Source: Eudromia elegans
Lineage: Eukaryota > Chordata > Aves > Tinamiformes > Tinamidae
Direction of reading: 5' to 3'
DNA length: 64,000 nucleotides
Assembly (NCBI GenBank): GCA_003342815.1
Contig: PTEX01000013.1
Location: forward strand, 1,914,214 to 1,978,213
The notes below the pieces were generated by a model. The model was given only the letters and a program-made list of their open reading frames with translations. It was not told the origin of the DNA and made no database searches. A program made the translations under genes and the position numbers. Shown piece by piece: positions 1 to 10,159 of the stretch; position 1 is the first letter of the stretch; every line of letters starts with the position of its first letter.

Positions 1-347
1 CTGGAATTGTCAAACTCCATTGAACTGCAGCTAGAAGAAGTTTGAGACCTGGTGGGCAGAACCTCAATTTATCATAATACTTGATATAACTTGACCTTTA
101 TTCAGTTATCCAGGAAAATATTTTAGCTGTCATCAGATCAATATAAGGATATTAACAGTTTTCCTTCAGTTTGGGTTTTGGCCCTCTGGGCTTGATGAAG
201 GCATCATATTTTTCACAAGTGCTACCGTTCTTTGATCCTGTCATAAGCTCTTATTGGGTTCTGTTCATAGAATTCCTCATTCATCTGCTTAATGGCTTGA
301 TTGACACATGCACAGGAAGAAAGTGTCCCTAAATAAATACATAAATA

Positions 348-372
348 CCCCACCACCACCACCACCCCCCCA
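348..372. repeat. CCA trinucleotide microsatellite
   Basis: A short run of ACC/CCA units flanked by C runs. It creates an artefactual glycine/valine-rich frame on the other strand and has no visible coding role. Confidence 0.85.
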
Positions 373-3110
373 AAGCAGCTTTGGTATTTGCACATCCAGC
401 ACCTTTTTGTTGAATTGCAGTGCTTGATCACAAGAGAATGTTTCACCGTGCTCTTGCAGCTCGCGTGTCTGCTCATTGCGGTTACTGCTTATCTCATGTG
501 CTAGGATGCAGTCCTGCCCTTTGTGCCCTGGGCCTGACCCCCATCCCTCCACCTCCAGGCCATTACTTTGTAAGGATATTCCTGCAAAAGCCTCTCCTGG
601 TGTGAGAGGTTCCCTGGCTGAGCCACTTGACAAACGTAGGTAGATTTAGAAGGTCTGGCTTACATATGGGTGTGCAGTAGGCTCAGACCTGCATGGGTGC
701 ATTCAGCTGTTTAGGTAATTGAATCAGCCACTAGATTTAAACAGTAATTAGTGTTTTTGCCTGTTGCTGGCTCTCCCGCTGTAAGAGCGCTCGGGTGATT
801 AGGGCTCTCCTGAGCAGTGATGTTTAAGCTGAGAGTTAAACCCTGCAGGGTTCAGTGGACTGCTGTGTGTCGGTGGTTGGCCCTGGGAGACAAGGAAATC
901 CAGGGCTGGTTAAGAACAGTGATGTTTCCTGGCGTGCAGTTTGTGACAACATGGGGCACACAATGTTGCTGTCCAGGCAAGGGTTTGATGAGAATTCTGC
1001 AAATGCAGCATGCTTTGCTTGGACTAGTGGTGTTACCTGTGTTGAGTTTGGGCCAGTTATCTGTGTGGATTTGTTGGTGCTTCTAGGTGTTTCTGGGCTT
1101 TTGAACTTTTTTTGTTTGTTTTGACACTGTGTTTCTTTGCATCTCCACTACTGTTGTGGGATATTTTTGGTTATATGTTGCCTGGGAAAAGAGAAACAGT
1201 CTTGTGGGCACCAGGTATCCACTGGCTGGATACCTGTAATCTAAAAAACTGATAATCGGCCTTTCAATTTCTAGAACGTCAGAAAATTCATGTCTACAAG
1301 TCTTTAATCTTCTAGGTGATTAGAAGGGCAAGGGTTATTTTAGTTGGAGCTAATTCATCACTAGTAAATTCATGTGTGTGTTCTGACTTGTGCTGCTTTT
1401 TGTGTTTTGATATAATTTAAAAAGAAAGATAGATGTCAAATTTTGTTACTTCCTTAGGTTGTTGTTTATGCTACATTTGGAGCCTTGCAGTCAGCTCCAA
1501 TTCACTGTCCAGCACAAGTGCTAGTTTGCCTACCTATGTCAGTGTTAAAAACATTGGACTCGAGGGGAGTGTATGGATCATTAGGTCTCATCCTGGCAGC
1601 CCAAACCAGCATCTGGAATTGGGTGGGTCCATGGTAAAACTACACTACAGACTATTCATCCTATAACAATTTTACTGCTTGACAGCGAGAGACTTAAAGC
1701 TATAGGAGGGAAGAAGTACTTGAACAGTGTCCAAGGCTTCTGCCAAACCTGGAAAGCCTCAAAATGCAAGTTCCGGGCTATCTTAAAAAAAAGGTTTCCA
1801 TTCTCCTAAGGAGGACAGGAAAAAAAAATCTAGATGTGCACAGCAACCTCATAAAGGGAAAGATGGTGCTGGGGCACCTAAATTTAGTGACAAGGGTAAC
1901 TGTTAGCTTGCTGTGAACAGAACCACCTTCGACCGACTGATGAGAGACATTGAGGCCCTTAGAAATAACTGTGGCACCTGCCTTGTGTTCTGCCTGTAGT
2001 TGAGGCCAATCTGCTGAGTCCTTAAAACAAAATCTTGTAAGCAAGTGGTCCATAACCAAGAATAAAAAAAAATCTAGCTAAAAATGCTTATTTTTTTTTC
2101 AAATAACTATTTCTTTGTGGCCCTTTTTGGCAGGAGGGAAAGAAGATGTAAAGGAATGAAGTAGTGGTGGAGATAAAATCTTTATGCTCATAACACTACA
2201 GGAATTGTAAGAAATAAACTAACATGGGTTGAAACTGTACCTTCAAAGGAGCTGCCACAGAATAGAGCACATTCTACCTTTATTTTGTGTGCTCACTGCG
2301 GAATAAGTAGATTCAGTGAAAGAAAATGTCTGCTTAAGAGTGATGAAAATTAGCCAGAAAACCAATAGGTAGTTCTAATGTCTGAGACTCAGGTATAGGA
2401 TTAGAAGAATGGGAAGCAGAACTGTGTGAGTTTTTTGTTCTTTTTCTTTTTTGAACAAACACGGCCCCATATAATGGGGGTATTTCCAGATTTGTGCATG
2501 CCATTTGTGCTAACCTTTCAACTTTCTGAAGTATATAACAGGAATGTCACTTTAGATTAAAAAACATCTTTGAAAAATGGCTTTTTTTTTTTCCCTCCTT
2601 CAGATGCTTGGGGTCAGAGTTCATGGATTCTTGCCTTGTGAAAAGTATGGTTCTCAGTATGTTGAAGTCACCTAAAGATTTGCAGTGATTTTTGAGAGTT
2701 TTCTTTCTCTGGGGGATCTCCTTGTGTTTACATATGGGGTAGGAGGGGAAGAGAAATGTATCAGATCACAGCTCTGTTGGTCAGTGAGACAGAACAAGAG
2801 CACTGTTACTTTCCATGAGTTTGGCAGATGTTCAAGAAGGTGAAATTTTAAATATATATTTGAAAAGCATCGAACACAAACACACATTTGTGCTTTGGCA
2901 TCAGTTTTTACAGTGAATCTCTAGGAATGAGAATCAATCACATTATGCAAAGTTACTATTTTTGTCTGTTTTCCATCTTAATTTTGTTGGCCTGTTTAGC
3001 AGCCTTGCTGTCAAGGCCATGAGGATAGGAATATTTTGCTAAACAGCCTGTATGCCGTGGATTCAGTGCCTTGTTTTCAGCACTGGTTGACTTATAAACC
3101 TTTTTATATC

Positions 3111-3150
3111 TTTTTTTTTTTTNTTTTTTTTTTTTTTTTTTTTTTTTTTT
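3111..3150. repeat. T homopolymer containing the only ambiguous base
   Basis: About 40 T residues in a row, with an N at 3123. The N marks a position that sequencing or assembly did not resolve, so the true length of this homopolymer is uncertain. It could be an antisense poly(A) tail of a retroposed sequence, but no recognisable retrocopy abuts it. Confidence 0.9.
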
Positions 3151-3953
3151 GGTATAGTCACTCATTTATCAAAAAAGTAATGAGCTGCTTTTACCTTCCT
3201 AACCACGTCAAACACAAAGCCTGTAATACAGCAGTAAGATCATGCACATTCTTTACATAAAGAGATGCAGCATCTCTAGCTCTTGTAGCTTGCCACGTGC
3301 ACCAGAAGGTAACCTCAGTTCACAGCTTCTGTCTTTGTTTAGGCTCATGCACACTGTAAGTAGTTGCGAATCTTGTCTGTTCTCTTGTCATAGTCACTCT
3401 TTGAATGGCAGGCTGTGGATATCTGGTGGCTTTTTACTGTAACATTTTCTCTTTGTGAATTCTTCCCTTTCTTCTCTTTCTTCCTCTCGTTTCTGGAATC
3501 CGAGTCCCTTTATATACCATAGTTCACCTTCCTGATTAACCATCACAGTGTGAAAATGTGAAGGGTTGATACTGTTGGTTAATGAAGTTCCGTGTGTCTG
3601 CTGGCTGTTGAACATAGCCCTTGCCAAGGCTGCCTCTCTTGTTGCTCCTGCAGAACTGAAATTCAAAGCGTTCCTTGTGCAAGCAGGGGTCAGTGCTACA
3701 AGAAAGTTCAGTGCCCTGGGATTGGAGTGCATGACCGCCGTTATGCTGACAGGAGGCTTTGGGAATTGTTGCTCTGCCTTCCTGCCTAGTTTGTGCTCAA
3801 ACTGCACGATTCCTGGCTGCGGGACGCTTGGGTGCTCCATAGTTCGCTCTGTAAATGTTGTCTTTTGGTTTATGTCAGTCACAGATCAGAAACTACAGAG
3901 AATGAGTAAGGAGAAAATGTTACTTTCTGAAAGCTGCCAAGATTATTCCTAAA

Positions 3954-3972
3954 TTTTTTTTTTTTTTTTTTT
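3954..3972. repeat. T homopolymer
   Basis: A run of 19 T residues followed by AATTTTAG. It resembles a polypyrimidine tract before an AG, but no conserved exon follows, so I annotate only the simple repeat. Confidence 0.8.
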
Positions 3973-6110
3973 AATTTTAGAAACTTAAATGGAGATCTGC
4001 CTATGCTCCTGCAGTTTCTCTGTATTTGGTTTCCTTACTAACTCAAATGTAATTGCCGTGGTGCCACTGTACCCTCTGGAGTGAGAGGAGTGTGGGAGGC
4101 TTTGCGTGTTTACATAAAAGAGCTCTTCTCTAGAGGCTACCAAAACGTCCTGTTAACGCTGCTTGGCTTTATCACGCGTAGCCGAGGGTATTTGCTCTCT
4201 GAGCTGTTGCTTCACATAAAATACTGCAAGTGAGGGCTGAGCTTGACAGCGTTGATAAACACATCTCGTTCTGTCGGGTTCTCTGCCCTGAAATTGATGT
4301 TAGTCTCATCCTCTCAGAATTTGTTACGCTTGTGGTGTGCTGGAAATGCTGGAAAGAGCTAACTTAATTGAAATCTACTGAATACTTGGAAAGTAAGTAT
4401 GTGGGGGAGAGAACACACATACATGCTTCTCCAATTCAACTTTGCTGGTCTTCTCCTTTTCCTTACCCTTCAGGAGAGAATTGTACTCTTACCCTCTGTC
4501 CCTGCTTAACTGTCTTAGAGTTGCATTTATCTACTGCTTCAACCTCCAAGCCTCCAGCCTCCAAGATGGTAGCAGCTTTCTTGCTGCTTTGAATATACAC
4601 CTTTATTGATATATTGAATTCTAGATATTGCTGTACTTCTTGGAATAGTACCTGCTTTGCAATATTGAGGAATATTATCTGAGGAAGGCAGAATTCTCCA
4701 TTGCCATTCACTTACTGTGACAAGGCTGTTACAGGACAGATTTTAGTTGCCTTAAATTGCTCCCTAGTACATTTAAGCATTTACTGTGAAACTAGAAGCA
4801 TGTTCTCACAACTTATGATGTTCATCTCTGAGTATTTTTATACAGTTACCTGTGATTTTTTTTCTTAAATATGTTTTTCTTGCCTGTCACTTCAGTCTGT
4901 TGGAAAGATATATTGGTACCTCATCACTTCATTATAGAAAATGTGGACATATCTGTGTGGTTTTTAAGCTCTCTACAATATTGTGTGATTTGTCTTTTTT
5001 TTATGCTTCTTATAACCTTTATCTCTTTCAAGCTTTTCCAGAATGTCTGAGAGAGCATTTTCAACTAAATCTCCAGCACATTTATTACATATCTCTATAC
5101 TTGCAAAACTGTTATGCCAATTTCTAAGCATTTCTAAGCATGCAGTTTTTACCTTGGCTGAGGTTAATCTTTTGAGATGTTTTTTATTTAGCTTGCAGGC
5201 ATGATGTTCTTCGGAAGTTTATGTTCACACAGAAGTCCATGCCTGACATGATCTAGATGCCAGAGGTGTGAAAGTGTTCAGGCTGCGTTGAGGGGAAAAC
5301 TTGGTTCGCACTGCCTTGAGTGGTTTTATGCTTTCAGTGATAGCCTAGCATACTTACGTAAAGAGTCCTTGTATTGACAGACAAGACCAAAGGTGTTTGA
5401 CTCCTACAGAAGCCCTTGCAAAGGAAGGATGTCAGTACGTTGATGTCAGCTGGGCACTGTTCCTGTGTGCCTAAAACCATGCTGTGAGGTTAAGCAATTA
5501 CTTATTTGTGGATAAATTTAGAGCTGAGGGGGAAGCAGTGGGAGAAACACTGCCGCGTCTTTGTTTGCAAATAATAAGATATCTCACAGTTGTGAGATTC
5601 CTGGGAAGATGCTGGTGTGGACCAGATTATTGAAAGTTTGGGTTATACTGTCATCTGAAAGAGGCCTTTTATGTAAGGCTGCTTGAGTTCCTATAGCAAG
5701 CTAAAGCTGCTCTTCCTGCTCAGTTGGTGTTGTGACTGAGAAGAGGCTTTTCTGTCACTTCCTTGGCTTTCCTGTTTCCAGGATGAGGGATTTTTTTTTT
5801 TTTTTGTGCTCTTACGAACAGTCTGAATATCTACTTTTGCTTCTAGCTTCCTAATAACAATAAAATGACATGGCTGATAAATGTTACTAGAGAGGGGAAA
5901 AAAAGCTATGAAGCTGATACGTTTTTTTAACAGGCTACTCCCTGTCCTGAGCTATGGTACATCTCTGTGCTAGTAAAAACACAGCAAAGCTGTATGGGGA
6001 GGAAAGATGTAATTAGTTAATCTGTAGAAGGGTGTTTTCACAATTGCGAAGTCTAAAATCAGTGTAATGGAAGTTCTCATCGCTAAGCCTCCAGGAAAAA
6101 TACTGTGGGT

Positions 6111-6147
6111 TTTTGTTTGTTTTGGGGTTTGTTTGTTTGTTTGTTTT
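6111..6147. repeat. TTTG tetranucleotide microsatellite
   Basis: Repeated TTTG units interrupted once by GGGG. This is ordinary intronic simple-sequence DNA. Confidence 0.85.
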
Positions 6148-8350
6148 TCCAGTTACCAAAACAAAGTGCATTTATTGGTTTCAAGCAAGTATTGAGTTTT
6201 TAGAAAGAGTGTAGTGGAAAGCATGGAGTTGATGCTGGAGTATTTGGGGAAAGTGAAGTTTTGCATGTGTCCGGTCTTAGAATTCCTTCTGTAGCTCTAG
6301 TTATGTTTTACCTAGACCCCTCAGCCTAGCAGCTGGTGTCTGTAGTTTGGATAACTTGATTTTTCTGGAGTAATGGAAAGAATTATGTCTGCAAAAAAAA
6401 CCTTAAATAGAATTAGTACTTTCACTTAAGGTAGAAGAAAATGAATCTGGTTTTATGGTATGTTAGCACATTGCTACTGTACAGCAGATTGTGTGGTACC
6501 AGCTGCTTTCAGCTGTGTGGGAAGTTACTTTTCTGTCATGGACATTAATCACTTTCCCTCTTTGAAACGCTATTAATAGGTTGACAAAATGTTAGCTAAA
6601 ACATAGAGAAAGCAGTTTCATGGGTCTAAGTAAATTTGTCCTTCTTGCAGTGATTGGCTTATTAAAAATCGTCACAGATATTTTCTGTGCTTCTTATATG
6701 TTCAACACTTACATGCAGAAGTATCAGGTATAAGAATAACAGTTTTAGAAATGTTTAAACTAGTGTTTTCTGTATTTTTTTGGAGAGGATGCTTTAAGGT
6801 GCACAGAATGCAACCTAGCTACTCTGTCAGCTGTTAATAAGAATTTGCAAGGATTTAATATTATGAGTTTCTAGTAAAGGTTTGGGTTAATTCTGTGTGA
6901 GTGCAAGCTCCCAGCAGAATGTGTTGCACCCACTTTAAGAAACCTTGTGTCGCTGATTTTAAGTGCTTGACTGGTATCACTGCAGCATTACTAGCACGTG
7001 GGTGTTTCAAATACTGAGATTAGCCTGAAATAGCTTTTTCTATTTGGAAAAAGTTTTGTCCCTCAGATTTGGGGAATAGTGTCCTGATAGTCAAAGTCAG
7101 CCTAGCAAAACACTGAAGATTTTGTTATGGAGGTTATTTTGTTACTGGCTTGCTTGAGGATACGCAGGTGAAGTAAGAGAAGCTTCCTGTGTGTAACTTG
7201 TATTTTATCGTTTTTATAATTTTAAATATCGTTTTTGGTCCAACACCCATCAGTTCCTAAAATTTGTTTGCTAAGTGTACTCCTCTTTTTAAATCCAGTT
7301 TTCATCTGCATACCTAGTTACTGTCTTGCAGGCACACCCTCATTCATAGACTTAAAAACCTTGGATGTTTCCTGATATATGGAAATAAGTCGAACAAAAA
7401 GCGATACCAAAGGAGATGAGTTGGGATATGTGTAATGACACTCTTTTGACACTATTTGGAGGTCTTACTCCAAAGCTGGGGGGAGGTCAGACCAAGAGTA
7501 ATTTGTGTGGTTTTAGTTTTGATTTCAACTGAGCCCAGCTGTGGCTTGAAACAATTCACATGAGAAAAAAACGTAAAAAGCGAGGACTGCATAGTAGGAA
7601 TAGTCCTTGTTCCAGCCACAAGAGTGGATTTAATCCCTGCTTCTTGCTCCTCCGCTGGGTCTTAGATGTTAGCTGTAATGTCGTCATAGACGTGCAGAGA
7701 AGCACGTTGTTGCAGTGCAGAAATATAAGGAATTTTATTGCATGTGCCAGCTGAGTAGTACATGGGATCAGGAGGAAGTGGAGGGAGCCGCAGCGTGTTG
7801 CTCTGCTGTAGAGCTGCTCCTTTTTGAAGAGGTCCTTGCTGTTGATGTTTAATGGAATTGATCCAAGGCCATAAACAAAAAGGGTGTTTCTGATAGGTCT
7901 TTGCTCAGATTAAATGCTGGTTTCAAAGTCATGTTTAGAGACTTGGCTAAATGACTTGCAATTGCACTAACTATTAGAGTTTTTTCAGCAAATACTATGT
8001 TCACATTTGACAGATTATTTTCATAGTGACAGAATTTAGAACCTTAGGGGCCTACAGAAGCTACTAGTACTTACACAAGCACTACCACTGAATAGGCTTC
8101 TAATTTTGATTTTTGTCCCTCTTGCTCAGAAAGGTAGCAGGTAGAAGATAAGGGCTTGATAGAAATAGAAAAATTAGATTGGTTTTGTAAAATTCAGTTT
8201 ATGATGAACAAAATTTGGACTTAAAAACTGATGAATTTTTAAAGGGAAGGTTAAGTGTATCTCTTTAATGTGATAATATAGTAAGAGGAAAAACAAGAAT
8301 AAAGTCTCTTTTGATTTAAATATTGAATTTAAATAATGGAATCTCTTTTT

Positions 8351-8362
8351 TTTTTTCAATAG
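8351..8362 (+). other. Candidate splice acceptor A for the ERC1 leader exon
   Basis: A run of T residues (from about 8346) leads into CAATAG, with the AG at 8361-8362. It has the stronger polypyrimidine tract of the two acceptors upstream of the ERC1 start codon. If used, the exon begins at 8363 and gains 114 bases of leader with extra ATG triplets. Choosing between A and the downstream acceptor B needs transcript data. Confidence 0.4.
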
Positions 8363-8460
8363 GGAATTGAAAGTGTGCTGAAGAAAAGTAACAGTAGTGG
8401 AATGTAACTTATGCTAATGTGGAGCAAAATATTTGTGATAAACTAGGTACTGAATGTGTT

Positions 8461-8476
8461 GTTTCTTTTAATATAG
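8461..8476 (+). other. Candidate splice acceptor B for the ERC1 leader exon
   Basis: The sequence GTTTCTTTTAATATAG ends in AG at 8475-8476, giving an exon start at 8477 (GTATGG...). The tract is shorter than at acceptor A but is a reasonable acceptor. With this choice the leader within this exon is 165 bases long and includes two short upstream ORFs. I slightly prefer this acceptor because the sequence after it looks denser and less AT-rich, but that is a judgement and not proof. Confidence 0.45.
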
Positions 8477-8478
8477 GT

Positions 8479-8505
8479 ATGGTCCCAAACATCATGAGCA
8501 TGTGA
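8479..8505 (+). promoter_or_regulatory. Upstream ORF 1 in the ERC1 leader
   Basis: An ATG at 8479 opens an 8-codon frame (MVPNIMSM) closed by TGA at 8503-8505. Two more ATGs are internal to it in the same frame. If translated, such an upstream ORF would be expected to reduce or regulate initiation at the ERC1 start. The reading is direct from sequence; the regulatory role is inference. It is certain to be in the mRNA only if either acceptor A or B is used. Confidence 0.4.
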
Positions 8506-8513
8506 CTTCAAAA

Positions 8514-8543
8514 ATGGACCACTGGACTTATTACAAGTCGTGA
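8514..8543 (+). promoter_or_regulatory. Upstream ORF 2 in the ERC1 leader
   Basis: An ATG at 8514, in the context AAAATGG (A at -3, G at +4, a good initiation context), opens a 9-codon frame (MDHWTYYKS) ending in TGA at 8541-8543. It ends about 98 bases before the ERC1 start codon, a spacing that would allow reinitiation. Its initiation context is arguably better than that of the main start, which has A at -3 but T at +4. Confidence 0.45.
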
Positions 8544-8641
8544 CTGGCCTTAAATTGACCTAGAACCATAAAGGATCCTCACGGGATTTCTCTCGTGGCT
8601 GTTCTACGCGTGTGGAACTGCCCCGCGCCACCAGCCCCATC

Positions 8642-9310
8642 ATGTACGGGAGCGCCCGGTCGGTCGGGAAGGTCGAGCAGAGCAACCAGAGCCCAGGGCG
8701 CTCGCCGCGGTTGCCGCGATCGCCGCGCCTGGGCCATCGTCGAACCAACAGCACGGGAGGCAGCTCCGGAAGCAGCACCGGGGGAGGCAGCGGGAAAACC
8801 CTTTCTATGGAAAATATTCAATCTTTAAATGCTGCCTATGCCACGTCTGGCCCTATGTACCTAAGTGACCATGAGAACGTGGGTGCGGACACCCCCAAAA
8901 GCACCATGACCTTGGGGCGGTCGGGGGGGCGGCTGCCCTACGGCGTTAGGATGACTGCGATGGGAAGCAGCCCCAACATTGCCAGTAGTGGAGTCGCCAG
9001 CGATACCATCGCGTTTGGAGAGCACCACCTCCCTCCGGTGAGCATGGCCTCCACGGTGCCTCACTCGCTGCGCCAGGCCAGGGACAACACGATAATGGAT
9101 CTGCAGACGCAACTCAAGGAGGTGTTGCGGGAAAATGACCTGCTCCGCAAGGACGTGGAGGTGAAAGAAAGCAAGCTGAGTTCTTCAATGAATAGCATCA
9201 AGACCTTCTGGAGCCCCGAGCTAAAAAAGGAGAGAGCCCTGAGGAAAGATGAAGCTTCCAAGATCACCGTTTGGAAGGAACAGTATAGAGTTTTGCAAGA
9301 AGAAAACCAG
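8642..9310 (+). CDS. ERC1: ERC1 (ELKS) coding exon 1, residues 1-223 (partial gene)
   Basis: ELKS/ERC1 is a coiled-coil scaffold. In neurons it sits at the presynaptic active zone with RIM, liprin-alpha, Bassoon and Munc13. In other cells it acts at cortical exocytosis and microtubule-capture sites, binds RAB6, and has been linked to IKK/NF-kappaB signalling. This exon encodes the N-terminus, recognised from MYGSARSVGKVE and the almost invariant run around MENIQSLNAAYATSGPMYL (56-74). Visible parts are basic Ser-Pro motifs (about 17-30), RRTNST (33-38), a Ser/Gly-rich linker (37-52), a disordered conserved stretch (53-140), and the start of coiled coil from about residue 143 (LRQARDNTIMDLQTQLKEVL), the region that binds liprin-alpha in the family. 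The start is fixed by an in-frame stop at 8561 with no ATG between. The exon is 669 bases (223 codons) and ends in phase 0 at CAG|GTTTGT. It is much richer in GC and CpG than its flanks. ERC2 is the alternative paralogue, but the N-terminus matches ERC1 better. Confidence 0.96.
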
Positions 9311-9316
9311 GTTTGT
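9308..9316 (+). other. Splice donor after ERC1 coding exon 1
   Basis: The exon ends CAG and the intron starts GTTTGT. The GT and the CAG fit the consensus, but TTTG at +3 to +6 departs from the usual RAGT, so this is a weaker donor than that of exon 2. If it is not used, the frame continues for nine residues and stops at 9338-9340, giving a 232-residue N-terminal product. Confidence 0.85.
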
Positions 9317-10106
9317 CTCCTAACGTCACAATTGTGTTAGTGCGTATATGCATGCAATAGCATGATTAAATGAATTTAACAAACGGGCACCTCACTTCTG
9401 CAGCAAATATGTTGGTGCTTTTCCCACATGACTGGTAGAATGGGATGTCTCTGTAAATGTTTGCCGTCAGAATTACAGGCCACCACTGAGAGTGATCACC
9501 ACTCATGATGTATTCTTATGCCATGTCTAGAACCAATACTCCCCTTTGGAAGTATTTTTTCCTGCTCATTATTAATGTTCCTGTAGCGTGAACCACTTGA
9601 AGTATTTTCTGAGCTGTGAATGTACCAAATGCTGACCCTAAATACAACTTTGTTGTTGCTGGGTGCGGACTGATTGCCAGTGAAACAAAGTTTGCAGTGC
9701 GGTGGTGTAATTTTAGAGCTCTAGTTAAAACCTCCAGACTTGAGGGTCTCACAGATGGTTATGCATGTGCCTACGCTTAAGTAATACTCTTTAATACCTG
9801 CTTATCTTGTCTTTTGTTATTAGCTGCGCCATCTTATGTGACTATCATAAAGCACCTTATAGTTTTTTGTAGATGGTCTGGCTAGAAGAATAGGCAGGAG
9901 AGTGAGAATCTTGCGCATCTAGCCCTATTTTTTATCCTTTCTCCTTTAAAAAAAAAAAGAGCTTTTTTTTTAAGTTTTCTGATCTAGACCACCTTTCCAG
10001 GTAATTCTGAAATAACAACTCCTCATTGACTTGGTGTTCTCCTGTTTGTTTTTAGGCCACAAGTGAGTTGGAAAGCTCTGTTTTCTGCTGTTCCTCCCTG
10101 CCCTGC

Positions 10107-10159
10107 AAAAAAACAAAACAAAAACAAGAAAACAAACAAACAAAAAAAACCAAACCAAA
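10107..10159. repeat. CAAA/CAAAA-type A-rich simple repeat
   Basis: A stretch of A runs separated by single C residues, with CAAA units. It may be a degenerate poly(A) tail of an old retroposed element, but no element body is recognisable beside it. Confidence 0.75.

Larger units (their letters stand above)
1..8362 (+). other. Upstream intronic (5' untranslated region) stretch, no gene recognised
   Basis: This AT-rich sequence lies before the first ERC1 coding exon. It ends in a polypyrimidine tract and an AG acceptor, so at least its 3' part should be an intron between an untranslated first exon, not visible here, and the coding exon. It holds simple repeats (a CCA run near 350, T homopolymers near 3111, 3954 and 5792, a TTTG run near 6111), a perfect 10-base tandem duplication (TTTCTAAGCA twice, 5121-5140), and no recognisable coding exon. 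The longest open frame is a 162-codon one on the - strand (3397-3882), which I do not recognise and treat as chance until shown otherwise. No promoter or CpG island for ERC1 is obvious, so the true first exon probably lies outside the window. Confidence 0.6.
8477..8641 (+). other. ERC1 5' untranslated leader (exonic part)
   Basis: This is the sequence between acceptor B and the ERC1 start codon. The frame of the ERC1 start has a stop (TAG) at 8561-8563 and no in-frame ATG between that stop and 8642, which fixes the start codon. The base composition changes from AT-rich to GC-rich with CpG dinucleotides over the last 60 bases. Two short ATG-initiated ORFs lie in the first half. Confidence 0.6.

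Noticed and set aside
8612-8641. A 10-codon N-terminal extension of ERC1 (MELPRATSPI...)
   Set aside because: The extension begins at GTG, not ATG, and the conserved ERC1 start is the ATG at 8642. The frame is closed by TAG at 8561.
8560-9267. Several - strand open frames over ERC1 coding exon 1
   Set aside because: They are shadows of the GC-rich coding exon, with Arg/Ser/Pro-rich composition and no family match.
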